Positions 17,278-26,102 are shown, counted from the first letter of the stretch. The stretch is DNA of 36,698 nucleotides from Verrucomicrobiota bacterium (GCA_016198745.1 JACQHZ010000199.1:1-36698), one strand, 5' to 3'. A program made the numbers and translations. Notes: generated from the letters alone by a model not told the origin.

Positions 17278-19226
17278 AGAGACCTTTGCCAGCGTGGCTG
17301 CACGGCGGCTGTGACGCCTATTTCCTGAACGAACCCCTGGTCTTCCTGCGCCGACGCTGGCCGGTTTCGACGACCCTGGAGAAGGATTTTCTTCAAAGAC
17401 ATTCGCCGCCCTTCCTTCGGAACCTGAAGCGGCAAGGGGTGGAGTTGTACATCTGCCATTATCACAAAGGCTTTGGGCCGCGGATCGAGAACCGGGAACT
17501 GCCGCTGGTGAGCAAGACCATCCGGCGGTGCAAAACGATCGGTCTGAAGACCGGCGTCTATATCCGGCTCGACAACGTGGTGGCGGAAACCTTTTTCCAG
17601 GAAATCCCCGCGGCGCGCACGTGGCTGGCGGTCGATTCCGCGGGCCGGCATCCGGACGCCATCGGGCAATACTTTCGGAAGCGCGTGTGCCTGCGCCACC
17701 CCGGTTACCGGCAATATCTGCGCGGGGTGATTCGCGAGGCCGTGAGAAAACTGGGAGTGGACGTGGTGCATCTGGATGGCGCCTGGATGGGACCCGAAGC
17801 GGAAGCCTGCCATTGCCCAGGTTGTTGCGCGGCTTTTGTTGAGTTTCTGCGCGCTCGTTACCCGACGAAGCGCGCGCGGGTTGCGCGGTTTGGGTTTGAG
17901 AATCTTCAAGAAATCCGGCCGCCGCTGCATTCGGCCGATTTGCCGCCGGTACGGATTCATCGGATCATCGATCCGGTCCTGCAGGAGTGGATCGGCTTTC
18001 GCTGCCGCACGCTGGTGGAAACGCTGCGCTTTTTCCGCGACGCGGCCAAGCGCGAGAACTCCGGGGTGGTGGTCGAGGCGAACTACTTCATGCCTGCCGG
18101 CGCCAATGCGGCGCTGCTCGTGGGAGCTTGGACGCCGTGGGTGGCGCGGGAGGTGGACGCCGTTTGGAGCGAATCGGAGGATGACGGCAGCTATCGGCCA
18201 GACGGCATCCTGGCAACGCGGGCCCGCGCCTTCAAGACGGCCCGCGCGGGCGGCGCGCAGGTGTTCTACGCGCCGAAAGGCGCGACCTCGTGGTGGGAGG
18301 GGGTGGTCTTTGGACGGGGCGCCGTCCGCTTCACGCCAGAGGCGGCGGCCTCGGTTGCCCTAGCGCGTTTCGCGGCCCGGCACCGGCGGCTCTGGCAGGA
18401 CGCGGAAAGCGCGGCGGAGGTGGCGGTGTTCCGGGGATTCGCTTCGCTGTCCTTCAATAGCCGGGAAACTCATCGCTCCGCCGTCCTGGTGGAGCAGACT
18501 CTGCTGCAGCATCATATCCCGTTCGACATTCTTTTCGATGAAGACCTGGCGAATCTTCGTCGTTACCGCGCGCTCGTGTTGCCCAACACGGAATGCTTGT
18601 CCGACGAGCAAATCCGCGTCATCAGCCGCTACGTCGAAACCGGCGGCGGCCTCGTGGCCACCGAGGACGCTTCGCGTTATGACGACTGGGCGCGCCAACG
18701 GGCAGCGTTCGGCTTGGCGCATTTGTTCGGGATCAAGACGCGGCCGCGCGATGGCGCATGGCGCGGCCTGCGGCGGAATCATGGCCAGGGACGGGTGGCG
18801 TACGTCGCGGAAATCCTGGCCGGCGGTCCCGAACGCTATGTCACCGACAGCCCCGATTTTGCGGATTACGGTTTCACTCGCGACCAATGGCATCTGCCGC
18901 AGAACGCGCTGGAAATTGTCCAGGCCGTGGACTGGGTGGTCCGCGGCGATCATCCCGTGCGGCTCATCGCCCCGCCGTTTCTGTTGTCGAATGCCGAAAA
19001 GAACGGCCGGCGGCGGTTGGTGCATCTCCTCAACTTCGACGCGGGTCGGCCGGTACAGGACGTGATCGTGCTTTTCCGGCCGAGCTGGGCAAGCCGGGTG
19101 CGTGGAGTCGTTTGCCACGAACCCGGAAAAAAGCCCCGGCGATTGCCGGTGGCCGCCGTCAATGGCCGCGCCGAAGTCCTGGTCCCGCGCGTTGACCCTT
19201 ACGCGCTGCTGGTGGTGGAGTCATGA
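17274..19226 (+). CDS. Glycoside-hydrolase-like protein with GH42 trimerisation-like domain (paralogue of 10277 gene)
   Basis: A 650-residue protein. The N-terminal TIM-barrel part has VDVVHLDGAWMG followed by CHCPGC, the same DG...C-x-C-x2-C arrangement as the 719-residue protein at 10277. A GH42-M-like domain follows (HIPFDILFDEDLANLRRYRA; VISRYVETGGGLVATEDASR), then a C-terminal beta domain ending NGRAEVLVPRVDPYALLVVE. No signal peptide is evident. Expected to cut an oligosaccharide; substrate unknown. It is coupled by ATGA overlaps to both neighbours. Confidence 0.77.
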   Translation: MKRPLPAWLHGGCDAYFLNEPLVFLRRRWPVSTTLEKDFLQRHSPPFLRNLKRQGVELYICHYHKGFGPRIENRELPLVSKTIRRCKTIGLKTGVYIRLDNVVAETFFQEIPAARTWLAVDSAGRHPDAIGQYFRKRVCLRHPGYRQYLRGVIREAVRKLGVDVVHLDGAWMGPEAEACHCPGCCAAFVEFLRARYPTKRARVARFGFENLQEIRPPLHSADLPPVRIHRIIDPVLQEWIGFRCRTLVETLRFFRDAAKRENSGVVVEANYFMPAGANAALLVGAWTPWVAREVDAVWSESEDDGSYRPDGILATRARAFKTARAGGAQVFYAPKGATSWWEGVVFGRGAVRFTPEAAASVALARFAARHRRLWQDAESAAEVAVFRGFASLSFNSRETHRSAVLVEQTLLQHHIPFDILFDEDLANLRRYRALVLPNTECLSDEQIRVISRYVETGGGLVATEDASRYDDWARQRAAFGLAHLFGIKTRPRDGAWRGLRRNHGQGRVAYVAEILAGGPERYVTDSPDFADYGFTRDQWHLPQNALEIVQAVDWVVRGDHPVRLIAPPFLLSNAEKNGRRRLVHLLNFDAGRPVQDVIVLFRPSWASRVRGVVCHEPGKKPRRLPVAAVNGRAEVLVPRVDPYALLVVES

Positions 19227-20332
19227 AAATCAAGCACGTCACCCACCACGTCCTCGCGGATTACCGCGGGAAGCAACTGTCGGATTTTGCGGGCGATCCG
19301 TACGAGTTGAAAGCGAACAACCCGGAGTGTTTCAACAACCTGGTGGCCTTTTGCTGTCTGTTGCACCATCCTGATGGTTGCTTGTACTGCGGCCTGACCC
19401 GCTTCAACGGCGACATCCTTTACCGTTTCGATGTGCGGACGAAACAGTTTGAATCGCTGGGCTACCAGCGGGTTAGCGAGCTATTCGAGTGCAAGATTCA
19501 CCGCTCCCTGGAACTCGCGTCGGATGGCGCGATCTACGGGGCGACCGCCGGCTTGCATTTCGAGAACCGTCGTCTGGAAGCGCCGGGCGGCGCCCTCTTC
19601 CGCTACGACCCGAAAAGCAAGCAACTGCGCAAGTTGACGGTACCCGTGCCGCACGACTATATCCAGACGATCACGCTGGATGAACGCCGGCGCCTGATCT
19701 ATGGACAAACCTACCCCGTCTTTAAGTTTTTTGTGTATCACCTCGATGACGGCACGGTGGAGAACTACGACTACACGGGCAGCATCTCGCACATCAGCGC
19801 AATCGACGACCGCGGGTGTTACTGGTCAACCTGGAATGGCGTGCAACACTGGTTGTACAAGTATTGTCCGGACCAGCGGAAAATCCATTGGTTCAAACAC
19901 AGCCTGCCGAACGCGCGGTGCGATTCGAACATCATGTATCCCAATGCCGGTCCCATTGACTGCATGATTAACGGCGGCGATGGTTGGCTCTATGTCGGAA
20001 CCTGCGGCGGATCGCTTTGCCGGCTCCACGCGGAAAGCGCGGCGGTCGAATACCTCGGCCACCCCGCGCCCACGCGACGGTTGCCCGCGCTGAAGAAATT
20101 TCGCGACCACCTTCTGATCGGCTGTTGTGGCGACGAGGATGGCGGTTGTCTTTTCACGTATGACACCCGCGCCCGGCATTTCGAGGCGCTCGGCCCGATC
20201 ATCGACAGCCAAACCGGCCTGCCGCTGTATCGCACGCACGACCTGGCGATCGGTCCGGATGGGCGGGTCTATGTCGGCGAAACGGACGTGCCCACGCGGT
20301 CGGGTTACCTGTGGGAAGTGGAACTCGAGTAG
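19223..20332 (+). CDS. Beta-propeller protein (SMP-30/YVTN-like repeats)
   Basis: A 369-residue protein with repeated blade motifs of the form DG-x-[LIV]-Y-x-G: DGCLYCGL, DGAIYGAT, DGWLYVGT and DGRVYVGE, interleaved with RYDPKSKQLRKL and TYDTRARHFEALG. This is a six- to eight-bladed propeller of the kind found in lactonases, lyases and sugar-binding proteins. No signal peptide is seen. It overlaps the upstream glycosidase gene in ATGA. A truncated relative forms the start of the chimeric ORF at 5071. The enzymatic role cannot be read from the sequence. Confidence 0.68.
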   Translation: MKIKHVTHHVLADYRGKQLSDFAGDPYELKANNPECFNNLVAFCCLLHHPDGCLYCGLTRFNGDILYRFDVRTKQFESLGYQRVSELFECKIHRSLELASDGAIYGATAGLHFENRRLEAPGGALFRYDPKSKQLRKLTVPVPHDYIQTITLDERRRLIYGQTYPVFKFFVYHLDDGTVENYDYTGSISHISAIDDRGCYWSTWNGVQHWLYKYCPDQRKIHWFKHSLPNARCDSNIMYPNAGPIDCMINGGDGWLYVGTCGGSLCRLHAESAAVEYLGHPAPTRRLPALKKFRDHLLIGCCGDEDGGCLFTYDTRARHFEALGPIIDSQTGLPLYRTHDLAIGPDGRVYVGETDVPTRSGYLWEVELE

Positions 20333-20368
20333 AACCGTTGAAAAACAATCACAAAGAAGGAACTGACG

Positions 20369-22381
20369 ATGAAACATCCAATCTTCCTGGCGCAATCTGT
20401 CTTGCTCACGGCCATCCTGCAAACGGCGCTGACGGCGAGTCTTGACGCTGTCCCGCCTTGGGATGAAAAAAAAAAGACGCTTGAGCCTCAGGACGTTGAT
20501 CGCTTATTCGTGGGCGACCTGTATCCTCCCACCATGCCTCTGGGCGAAAGCCTCTGTCCATGGCAAGTGAACGACGCGCTCCTGGCAGAGGCGCAAACCG
20601 ACGGCGTGATGCAGGTGGATGCGGAGACGACGTTGAATGGCCAGCCCACGCTGCGCCTCCAGGCCGCAGAGGGGCAAACCGCTTGCGGCGCAACCTGGGT
20701 CAAGCCGGTCGAGGAAGGCCGCACGTACCGTTTTGCCGCCGTGGCGCGCCGCGCGCCGCCGGCGGAACCGAAAGAGGGTCAGCCGTTCGGCGGATGCCGG
20801 CTGCGGTTGACCTGGCGGGACGAGGCCGGGAAGTTGATCCTCACCCGGGACCGGTTGGAGGCGCGCACTTCCAATGAAACCGCGTGGATGCAGGTGGAGG
20901 CGGTCGGTCTGACGCCTTCCGGTGCGCGGCAGGCGGCGCTGGCGATCGAGGGCGTGTGCCAGCCCGGCGAAAGCTTCGCCCTGGGAGATTTCCGGTGGGG
21001 TCCCGTCCAGATGGCGCCGGTGGAAGTCACCCTCTTCCCACGCGTCCTGTTGTCGCGCGCGGAGCCTTTGACCATCCGGATCGCGCGCTCGCACGTATCC
21101 AGCGTGACCGCCGACGGGACGATGCGGATTGAACTGGTCGGCGCGGACGGGAAGGTTCATCGCCAGTGGCGCGAGAAACGGCTCGTCACCCTGCCGTGGA
21201 CACGAACCATTCAGCTTCCCAAGGATGCCCCGACCGACGAACAGTTTTGGGTGCGGGTTGCCATTGAACCGGTCAAGCCGTATCCCGGCGCGCAAGGCTG
21301 GCAATGGCGCGAACCGGTGTTTGCCGGTTCGAGGGCCGAAGGGCCAGCGCGCTTGAAGGACGAACGGTTCGTGTTCCAGGGAAGGAAACGATTCCTGATC
21401 GGCGCCTACCACGCGCAGCCGGAGGATTACGCCGTCCTCAAGGCTGCCGGGTTCAACGCGATCCTCGCCAAAGCCGGTCCGGTTGCCGAGGCCACGCAGA
21501 AGCTGGATGCGCTCCACGCGGCCGGGATGGCGGGGCTGTTCGACCCCGGCAATCGGTTCCGCGGCCACCAGGCGCGCACCAGGGAATTGGCCGCCGCGAT
21601 TGGCAGCCACCCGGCGCTCGCCGCCTGGGTGCTGTGCGATGAGCCGACCCGGCACGGGGTCGGCCCCCGCGAATGCGCCTGGGCCTGCGAGTGGCTCAAG
21701 TCGCTCACGCCGGAAATTCCGGTGTTCCTCAACGACACCGGTCCCTACCAGTTTCACCGCTTCATTTCCACGGTGGACGTGTTCAGCGCCGACCCGTATC
21801 CCGTGGCCACCAAGTCAAAAGAGGAGATCACTGCGGATCCACCACTGGACATGGTGACCCGCTGGATGACCCTCATCCGGAACGCCAAACCATCCGGCCG
21901 GGCGTTCGTCGGCGTCATCGGCTCGTACGCCGGCGAAAACACACGCGCTCCGACGGACCTCGAACTCAAGAACATGGCCTGGCAGGTTGTCGCCGGCGGC
22001 GCGGCGGGTTTGAAATACTATTCGATCCGCGATCCGGATTGGTATCTGCCCAAGGAGCCGCTGTTCAAAACCGTGGCGGAAATCAACCGGGATCTCCAGG
22101 CGCTCGAGCCGTGGCTGATCACCCGGCCGCTCGCGTCGGACGAAGCGCCGATCCAGGCTCAGGCGGACCTCCCGGACGCGCTCGTCGCCGCCACCTGGGA
22201 AAGCGAAGGCCGGTATCTCCTGCTGCTGGTCAATCTGGAGCGAACCGAACGCAAGGTGTCGTTTCGGAAGAGCGGTCCGGCGGAGGATGCCAAGTGCATG
22301 TTGGACAATGGCCGTGCGTTTCCCCGCCGAGTCACCCTCAAGCCCCTGGAGACGGTCTGGCACCGGTTCAAGGTTGATTAG
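20369..22381 (+). CDS. Secreted TIM-barrel glycosidase-like protein
   Basis: A 670-residue exported protein with signal peptide (HPIFLAQSVLLTAILQTALT) and a good Shine-Dalgarno (GAAGGAAC) before ATG 20369. The first ~300 residues are beta-sandwich, with a CBM-like segment TLRLQAAEGQTACGATW. From about residue 330 a TIM barrel follows: GRKRFLIGAYHAQPEDYAVL, WVLCDEPTRHG (the Glu is a candidate catalytic acid), VFSADPYPV, and a C-terminal strand region YLLLLVNLERTERKVSF. The DEP motif and layout resemble the 974-residue protein at 6414, so both may belong to one undefined glycosidase group. It is the last gene of block C; a hairpin at 22417-22477 follows. Confidence 0.75.
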   Translation: MKHPIFLAQSVLLTAILQTALTASLDAVPPWDEKKKTLEPQDVDRLFVGDLYPPTMPLGESLCPWQVNDALLAEAQTDGVMQVDAETTLNGQPTLRLQAAEGQTACGATWVKPVEEGRTYRFAAVARRAPPAEPKEGQPFGGCRLRLTWRDEAGKLILTRDRLEARTSNETAWMQVEAVGLTPSGARQAALAIEGVCQPGESFALGDFRWGPVQMAPVEVTLFPRVLLSRAEPLTIRIARSHVSSVTADGTMRIELVGADGKVHRQWREKRLVTLPWTRTIQLPKDAPTDEQFWVRVAIEPVKPYPGAQGWQWREPVFAGSRAEGPARLKDERFVFQGRKRFLIGAYHAQPEDYAVLKAAGFNAILAKAGPVAEATQKLDALHAAGMAGLFDPGNRFRGHQARTRELAAAIGSHPALAAWVLCDEPTRHGVGPRECAWACEWLKSLTPEIPVFLNDTGPYQFHRFISTVDVFSADPYPVATKSKEEITADPPLDMVTRWMTLIRNAKPSGRAFVGVIGSYAGENTRAPTDLELKNMAWQVVAGGAAGLKYYSIRDPDWYLPKEPLFKTVAEINRDLQALEPWLITRPLASDEAPIQAQADLPDALVAATWESEGRYLLLLVNLERTERKVSFRKSGPAEDAKCMLDNGRAFPRRVTLKPLETVWHRFKVD

Positions 22382-22416
22382 GGACTGTTATGAAATAACA
22401 TATACAAGTTTAGTGT

Positions 22417-22477
22417 GTGGCATAGCCGCCCCCGGCTGTGGTTCCCCTCGATGCACAGCCGGGGGCGGCTGTGCCAC
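22417..22477. repeat. 24-bp inverted repeat (GTGGCA-AGCCGCCCCCGG type)
   Basis: Arms at 22417-22440 and 22454-22477 match at 23 of 24 positions, with a 13-bp loop. It lies 36 bp after the block C stop and could end the transcript, although no T run follows. I recall similar GC-rich hairpins as dispersed repeats in Verrucomicrobiota. Confidence 0.85.
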
Positions 22478-22606
22478 ATTCCCCCATGTTGTAAAGGTTA
22501 TTATTTAATGGCCCTTAGCGCCCATCACACGCCGTCGCTTGCGGGTCTGAGGTAGCCCTTCGCCAGGCCGCCCCTCCCGACCCCATCGGTGTTAATTAAG
22601 GCGCTG

Positions 22607-22693
22607 TTTTCTTAATCGTAATCGTAATCCTGCTCGAAATCTCTTCTGTGCCAATGGTTGAGAAGATTAAGATTACGAGTAAGATTAAGAAAA
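22607..22693. repeat. Imperfect inverted repeat of AATCGTAATC units
   Basis: TTTTCTTAATCGTAATCGTA on the left pairs with GATTACGAGTAAGATTAAGA on the right, about 35 bp apart. The arms are built from GATTAAGATTACG-like units. It lies 28 bp before the transglutaminase-like start. Confidence 0.75.
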
Positions 22694-22721
22694 TGACCGT
22701 AGGTGCGCTAACTTAACACGC

Positions 22722-23450
22722 ATGCTCCCGACCCTCATGACCACCCCTTTCGCCGCCATCATCGAACGTCCCATCCCGCCCGTTGCGGGGATCGACCTGG
22801 AGCAGGCGCTGAACTACGTGGACAGCCGCGGGCTGCCTCTGGAGTGGTTTTATACGTCGTTCACCTGTCCGCGCACCTTCTACCGTCCCGGCTCGCGTCC
22901 GCAACTGGCGGAATTCATCCAGCGTCAGAATCTCGATCATGGCCGGAATGTGGCGACGGTGCGGGCGGTGCTCCAGGCAGTCAACCAGGGTGTCCGGCAT
23001 GCCTGCTTTTTGAACCGCCCCGTGCCGGCGGACCGCGGTCTCACGGAAGAAGGCCTGCTGGAATCCAGCTGCGGCTGGTGCAATGAACAGGCCCGGGTCG
23101 CGGTGGCGCTGTCCCAGGTGGTCGGCATTCCGTCGCGCCTCGTGTTCGCCAGCATGAAGACCGGACGGGGCCACGTGATGTCGGAGTTCTATATGGACGA
23201 GCGCTGGGCCTTGGCGGACCAGACGATCGGCTTCCTGTTCCAGACCCCTGCGGGCGAAACCGCCAACGTCCTCACGATCCGGACCGCGCCCGCCCTGGCG
23301 GACGAGATCAACGCGTTTTACCGGGAGGCGCTGCTGGCAACCCGGCCGCTGGCGCCGAACCCCGCGCAGTGGGACGAAAGCTTCACCTACATCCACAAGC
23401 CGCTGGAGCTTTTCCACCACGTCGGCTACTGCAACTACTTCGTGCATTGA
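22722..23450 (+). CDS. Transglutaminase-like (papain-fold) protein
   Basis: A 242-residue protein with the transglutaminase-like core: SCGWCNEQARVAVALSQVVG (candidate Cys), GHVMSEFYMDERWALADQTI (candidate His and Asp), and VVGIPSRLVFAS. The order Cys-His-Asp and the spacing fit the bacterial transglutaminase superfamily, which includes peptidases and amide hydrolases. A second in-frame ATG at 22737 (MTTPFAAIIERP) is an alternative start. No signal peptide. It precedes the lyase-like gene by 17 bp, so it is likely its operon partner, but the substrate is unknown. Confidence 0.78.
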   Translation: MLPTLMTTPFAAIIERPIPPVAGIDLEQALNYVDSRGLPLEWFYTSFTCPRTFYRPGSRPQLAEFIQRQNLDHGRNVATVRAVLQAVNQGVRHACFLNRPVPADRGLTEEGLLESSCGWCNEQARVAVALSQVVGIPSRLVFASMKTGRGHVMSEFYMDERWALADQTIGFLFQTPAGETANVLTIRTAPALADEINAFYREALLATRPLAPNPAQWDESFTYIHKPLELFHHVGYCNYFVH

Positions 23451-23467
23451 CTGATCGGGCCAAACCA

Positions 23468-24937
23468 ATGATGCAACCAACGCCGCATCTCCTGGACAAG
23501 CGCAGCCCCAAAGGGATGGAGATCTACCAGTTGACTGGCGAACCAACGATCCCGTCGGCCCATGTGTACATGGAGGCCCAGATTTTCACGCCGGACTCGA
23601 AGCGGTTCGTGCTGCATCGCTCCGCCCATGCCCACGGCAGCGACCCGCATGATCCGGAGCACCGGTACCTGCTGTGCGATCTGGAGAACAACGGCCGGCT
23701 CACGCCCCTGACCGAGGAAACGGGCGCGACCGCGCCGTCCGTGACGCCGGACGGCAAGCACCTGTACTACTTCGCCAACGAAACGGAGGTGGGTGGCGGA
23801 CGGTTGATCCTCAAGCGAGTCAACCTCGACGGCACCGACCGGCAGACCATCCTGGCGGTGGACGCGCCCTTGCCGGGCACGCGGTTTCGTCCCAGCCGGA
23901 TCCCCCCCCTTTCCACGATTTCCTCGGACGGCAAACGGCTGGCGTTGCCGGCCTTCCTTGGCGACGGACGGACGGAGGATCCGCCCTGGGGCCTGATGGT
24001 GTTCGATCTGGAAAAGGCCCGCGTGGCGCTCATTCTGCACGGGACGACATGGGGCAATCTTCATCCTCAATACAGCCGCTCGCACGACCCGGAGCGCGCG
24101 CATGACCTTCTCATCCAGGAAGACCATGGCAACCGGTATGCGCCGGACGGCCAGGTGCTCCAGCGCCATGCGGCTGCGATTGATCAAGACCCCCGGCGTT
24201 GTGAAGAGGCTGACGTCCTGGGCCTTGCCCCGGCGCAGAGTTACTCGGGGCTGGCGGCGGACATCCACGTCATTCGCGACGACGGGACGAACCTCCGGAC
24301 CATGCCGTGGGGGCGGGACGGCAACGAGAAATGCCAGGGGCACCAATGCTGGCGGGGACGCAACGAATGGGCCATCACGTCCACCATGACCCATCGGCCG
24401 AACAGCTACAGCCTGATTGAGTCACTGGCCGTGCCCGTCGCCGGCCATGCCGGAGCGCGCGCGCCGGGCGGAATTCGCAACGTGCTGAGCCGGGAGATTT
24501 GCCAGCCGTGGTTCTATCACTTCGCGACGGACATCGAAGGCCATCGGTTCATCAGCGACGCCATGCCTCCCGGTCAGCCGGCCGAAATCCACTTTGGCGC
24601 GCTGGGCGAACCCGGCCGGGACCCGCTACGTCTGCGTCGTGTGCTCACCGCACGCGGCCCGGTCCGCAAGGAAACCCAGATGCATCCCTTCCTGTCGCCG
24701 GACGGCAAACTGGGTTTCTTCAACTCGGACGAGTCGGGAATCCTTCAGGCCTACCTGATCAAGGGGCTTGATGCCCTGCCGCTCAATCACGACGCCTTTG
24801 TCAGGGTGGTGCGGCAGGCACTGAGAAGCGCACCGGTTGTTGAGGTTTTAGCCGCCAAACCTAATCGCTACGTGATACCGACGTTTCTTCGTTCAAATCG
24901 TAATGGCCGGGTGACTCCGAAAAAATCGCGCAACTGA
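23468..24937 (+). CDS. Oligogalacturonate-lyase-like (PL22-type) seven-bladed propeller, C-terminus probably altered
   Basis: The protein (489 residues from the ATG at 23468) is TolB-like, with blades such as PSVTPDGKHLYYFANETEV, STISSDGKRLALPAFLG and MHPFLSPDGKLGFFNSDESG. Metal-ligand-rich segments NLHPQYSRSHDPERAHDLLI and NEKCQGHQCWRG fit the oligogalacturonate lyase (PL22) family, which cleaves unsaturated pectin oligomers. The normal end should be close to GILQAYLI (about 24760). The last ~50 codons have no propeller look, and the final ones run into the antisense GH42-M-like remnant that begins at 24913, so the 3' end seems to be a rearrangement product. The assignment to pectin is inference. 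Confidence 0.65.
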   Translation: MMQPTPHLLDKRSPKGMEIYQLTGEPTIPSAHVYMEAQIFTPDSKRFVLHRSAHAHGSDPHDPEHRYLLCDLENNGRLTPLTEETGATAPSVTPDGKHLYYFANETEVGGGRLILKRVNLDGTDRQTILAVDAPLPGTRFRPSRIPPLSTISSDGKRLALPAFLGDGRTEDPPWGLMVFDLEKARVALILHGTTWGNLHPQYSRSHDPERAHDLLIQEDHGNRYAPDGQVLQRHAAAIDQDPRRCEEADVLGLAPAQSYSGLAADIHVIRDDGTNLRTMPWGRDGNEKCQGHQCWRGRNEWAITSTMTHRPNSYSLIESLAVPVAGHAGARAPGGIRNVLSREICQPWFYHFATDIEGHRFISDAMPPGQPAEIHFGALGEPGRDPLRLRRVLTARGPVRKETQMHPFLSPDGKLGFFNSDESGILQAYLIKGLDALPLNHDAFVRVVRQALRSAPVVEVLAAKPNRYVIPTFLRSNRNGRVTPKKSRN

Positions 24938-25044
24938 AAATCATCCTTCCTCTCGCCGGACTCATCATAAAGCGATCTCTCAAATGTGGCGACCAAGTTG
25001 CCGCCATTCGCCACAAAGTTCCTGATGCGCGCGACGCGCGCATC
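24913..25044 (-). pseudogene. Fragment of a GH42-M-domain glycosidase gene (paralogue of the 10277 gene), antisense
   Basis: On the - strand this reads VARIRNFVANGGNLVATFER and SLYDESGERKDDFQLRDFFG, nearly the same as VARIRNFVAKGGDLVATFES and SLYDESGARRDDFQLRDLFG in the 719-residue protein at 10277. Only about 44 codons remain. It points the opposite way to all its neighbours. Confidence 0.85.
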
Positions 25045-25101
25045 TTCTGCCTGGTCTCCGACGGCGAATTGCACGAGGACGCGACCTGGGAGGCGGCAAT
25101 G
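25033..25101 (+). pseudogene. Fragment of a transketolase gene (thiamine-diphosphate motif)
   Basis: On the + strand this reads ARIFCLVSDGELHEDATWEA, matching the transketolase N-terminal subunit segment around the cofactor GDGE motif (GDGELNEGxxWEAA in the family). Only about 23 codons survive between two other remnants. The junction with the antisense fragment lies in a GCGCGC repeat, consistent with microhomology joining. Confidence 0.6.
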
Positions 25102-25540
25102 GGGCTTGATCCAGCAGATGCTCGTGTACGGACGAAACAAGGAATCCACCGACAGCGTGCTCGCCACCTTCCTGCCGCTCGGCCTCGCGGACAACCTCTG
25201 GCACGGCTGGATTGACGAGCAGCGGCTGAAGCAGGTCTGGGCGATCCAGGATGCGTTTCATTGCGAGGAGGCGGAGTTCGTGCCGTATTGGGACTCCGCG
25301 CGCGAGGTGACGACCTCGCCTGAATTGAAGACGTTGGTCACAAGTGTGTGGCGTCGAAACGACAAGCGGCTGGCGGCGGTCTGCAACCTCGGCGAGCAAG
25401 CGTGCAAAACCACCCTTCAACCGAAGAGAGCGGTCCAGTCGGCGGTGGACGCCGAGACGCACAGCCCCGTTCTCGTGCGAGACGGGCGCGTGCAAATCGT
25501 TGTTCCCGAAAAAAGTTGGAAGATGATCGTGTTGGAATGA
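25100..25540 (+). pseudogene. C-terminal remnant of a glycosidase-type protein
   Basis: From the Trp codon at 25100 the frame reads GLIQQMLVYGRNKESTDSVL, LPLGLADNLWHGWIDEQRLK, AEFVPYWDSAREVTTSPELK, RRNDKRLAAVCNLGEQACKT, and ends in a beta segment VQIVVPEKSWKMIVLE plus TGA. This is the layout of the end of a large GH-like protein: helical face, then a C-terminal beta domain. The N-terminal half is absent and no start codon with a ribosome site belongs to it. The last 84 bp are duplicated at 3794-3878. I cannot name the family with certainty. Confidence 0.65.
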
Positions 25541-25604
25541 AATGACAAACTATAACTTCTCAGGTTGCCAGGGTTCAGGGGTTCAGCGGTTGATAATCAC
25601 AGAG

Positions 25605-26102
25605 ATGAAAGCGGCAATCCTCCACAAGCCGGGCGAGTTGGAAATCGCCGGCATCCCCACGCCGCGCCCCAACGATTATCAGACGTTGGCACGCATGGAG
25701 GCGTGCGGGGTTTGCTCCGGAACAGACACGCACATCTGCGAAGGCACGATGCCGTTCCCGATTGATTACCCGAGCGTGTTCGGCCACGAGGGCGTGGGTA
25801 CGGTTGTGGAAACGGGCCGACGCGTCTGCCGATACAAATTCGGCGACCGCGTTCTCCGTCCGTGCGCCATCTATCCGGGCCAGTGGGTGAACGGTCTGGG
25901 GTCGAGTTGGGGCAGCTACGCCGAGTACGGCCTCGTCACCGATCTCGACAGATGGCGCGAGGAACAAACCAACCCCGGCATCAAACGCAATACCTGCCGC
26001 ATCATTATTGAGGCCGGCGGCGCGTGCAAAAACCGCGTTGGCTGGAATGGGGAAAGAGCCCGCACAAAGAGTATTGCAGTTTTCGTGCGAAGGGATTATT
26101 AA
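25605..26102 (+). pseudogene. Truncated zinc-type (MDR) dehydrogenase, second copy type
   Basis: From ATG 25605 the frame reads MKAAILHKPGELEIAGIPTP, ACGVCSGTDTHICEGTMPF, and VFGHEGVGTVVETG: a threonine/sorbitol-dehydrogenase-like GroES domain with the catalytic zinc Cys and GHE residues intact. Likeness ends near WGSYAEYGLV (about residue 110). The remaining ~50 codons do not look like the family and the NAD-binding domain is missing, so the product is probably not an enzyme. It is truncated at a point similar to that of the dehydrogenase at 12530. Confidence 0.72.

Larger units (their letters stand above)
22382..22721. other. 340-bp intergenic region carrying two hairpin repeats
   Basis: No convincing gene is visible. 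The stretch contains the 24-bp inverted repeat at 22417-22477, an AT-rich TTAATTAA, and a second fold-back repeat at 22607-22693. A promoter for the transglutaminase-like gene must lie here, but none stands out. Confidence 0.6.

Noticed and set aside
20504-21757. 417-residue - strand ORF opposite the TIM-barrel gene (and similar long shadows at 2354-3520, 6324-7559, 8055-9239)
   Set aside because: Long antisense ORFs are expected in GC-rich coding DNA; the + strand proteins have signal peptides and family motifs, the shadows do not.
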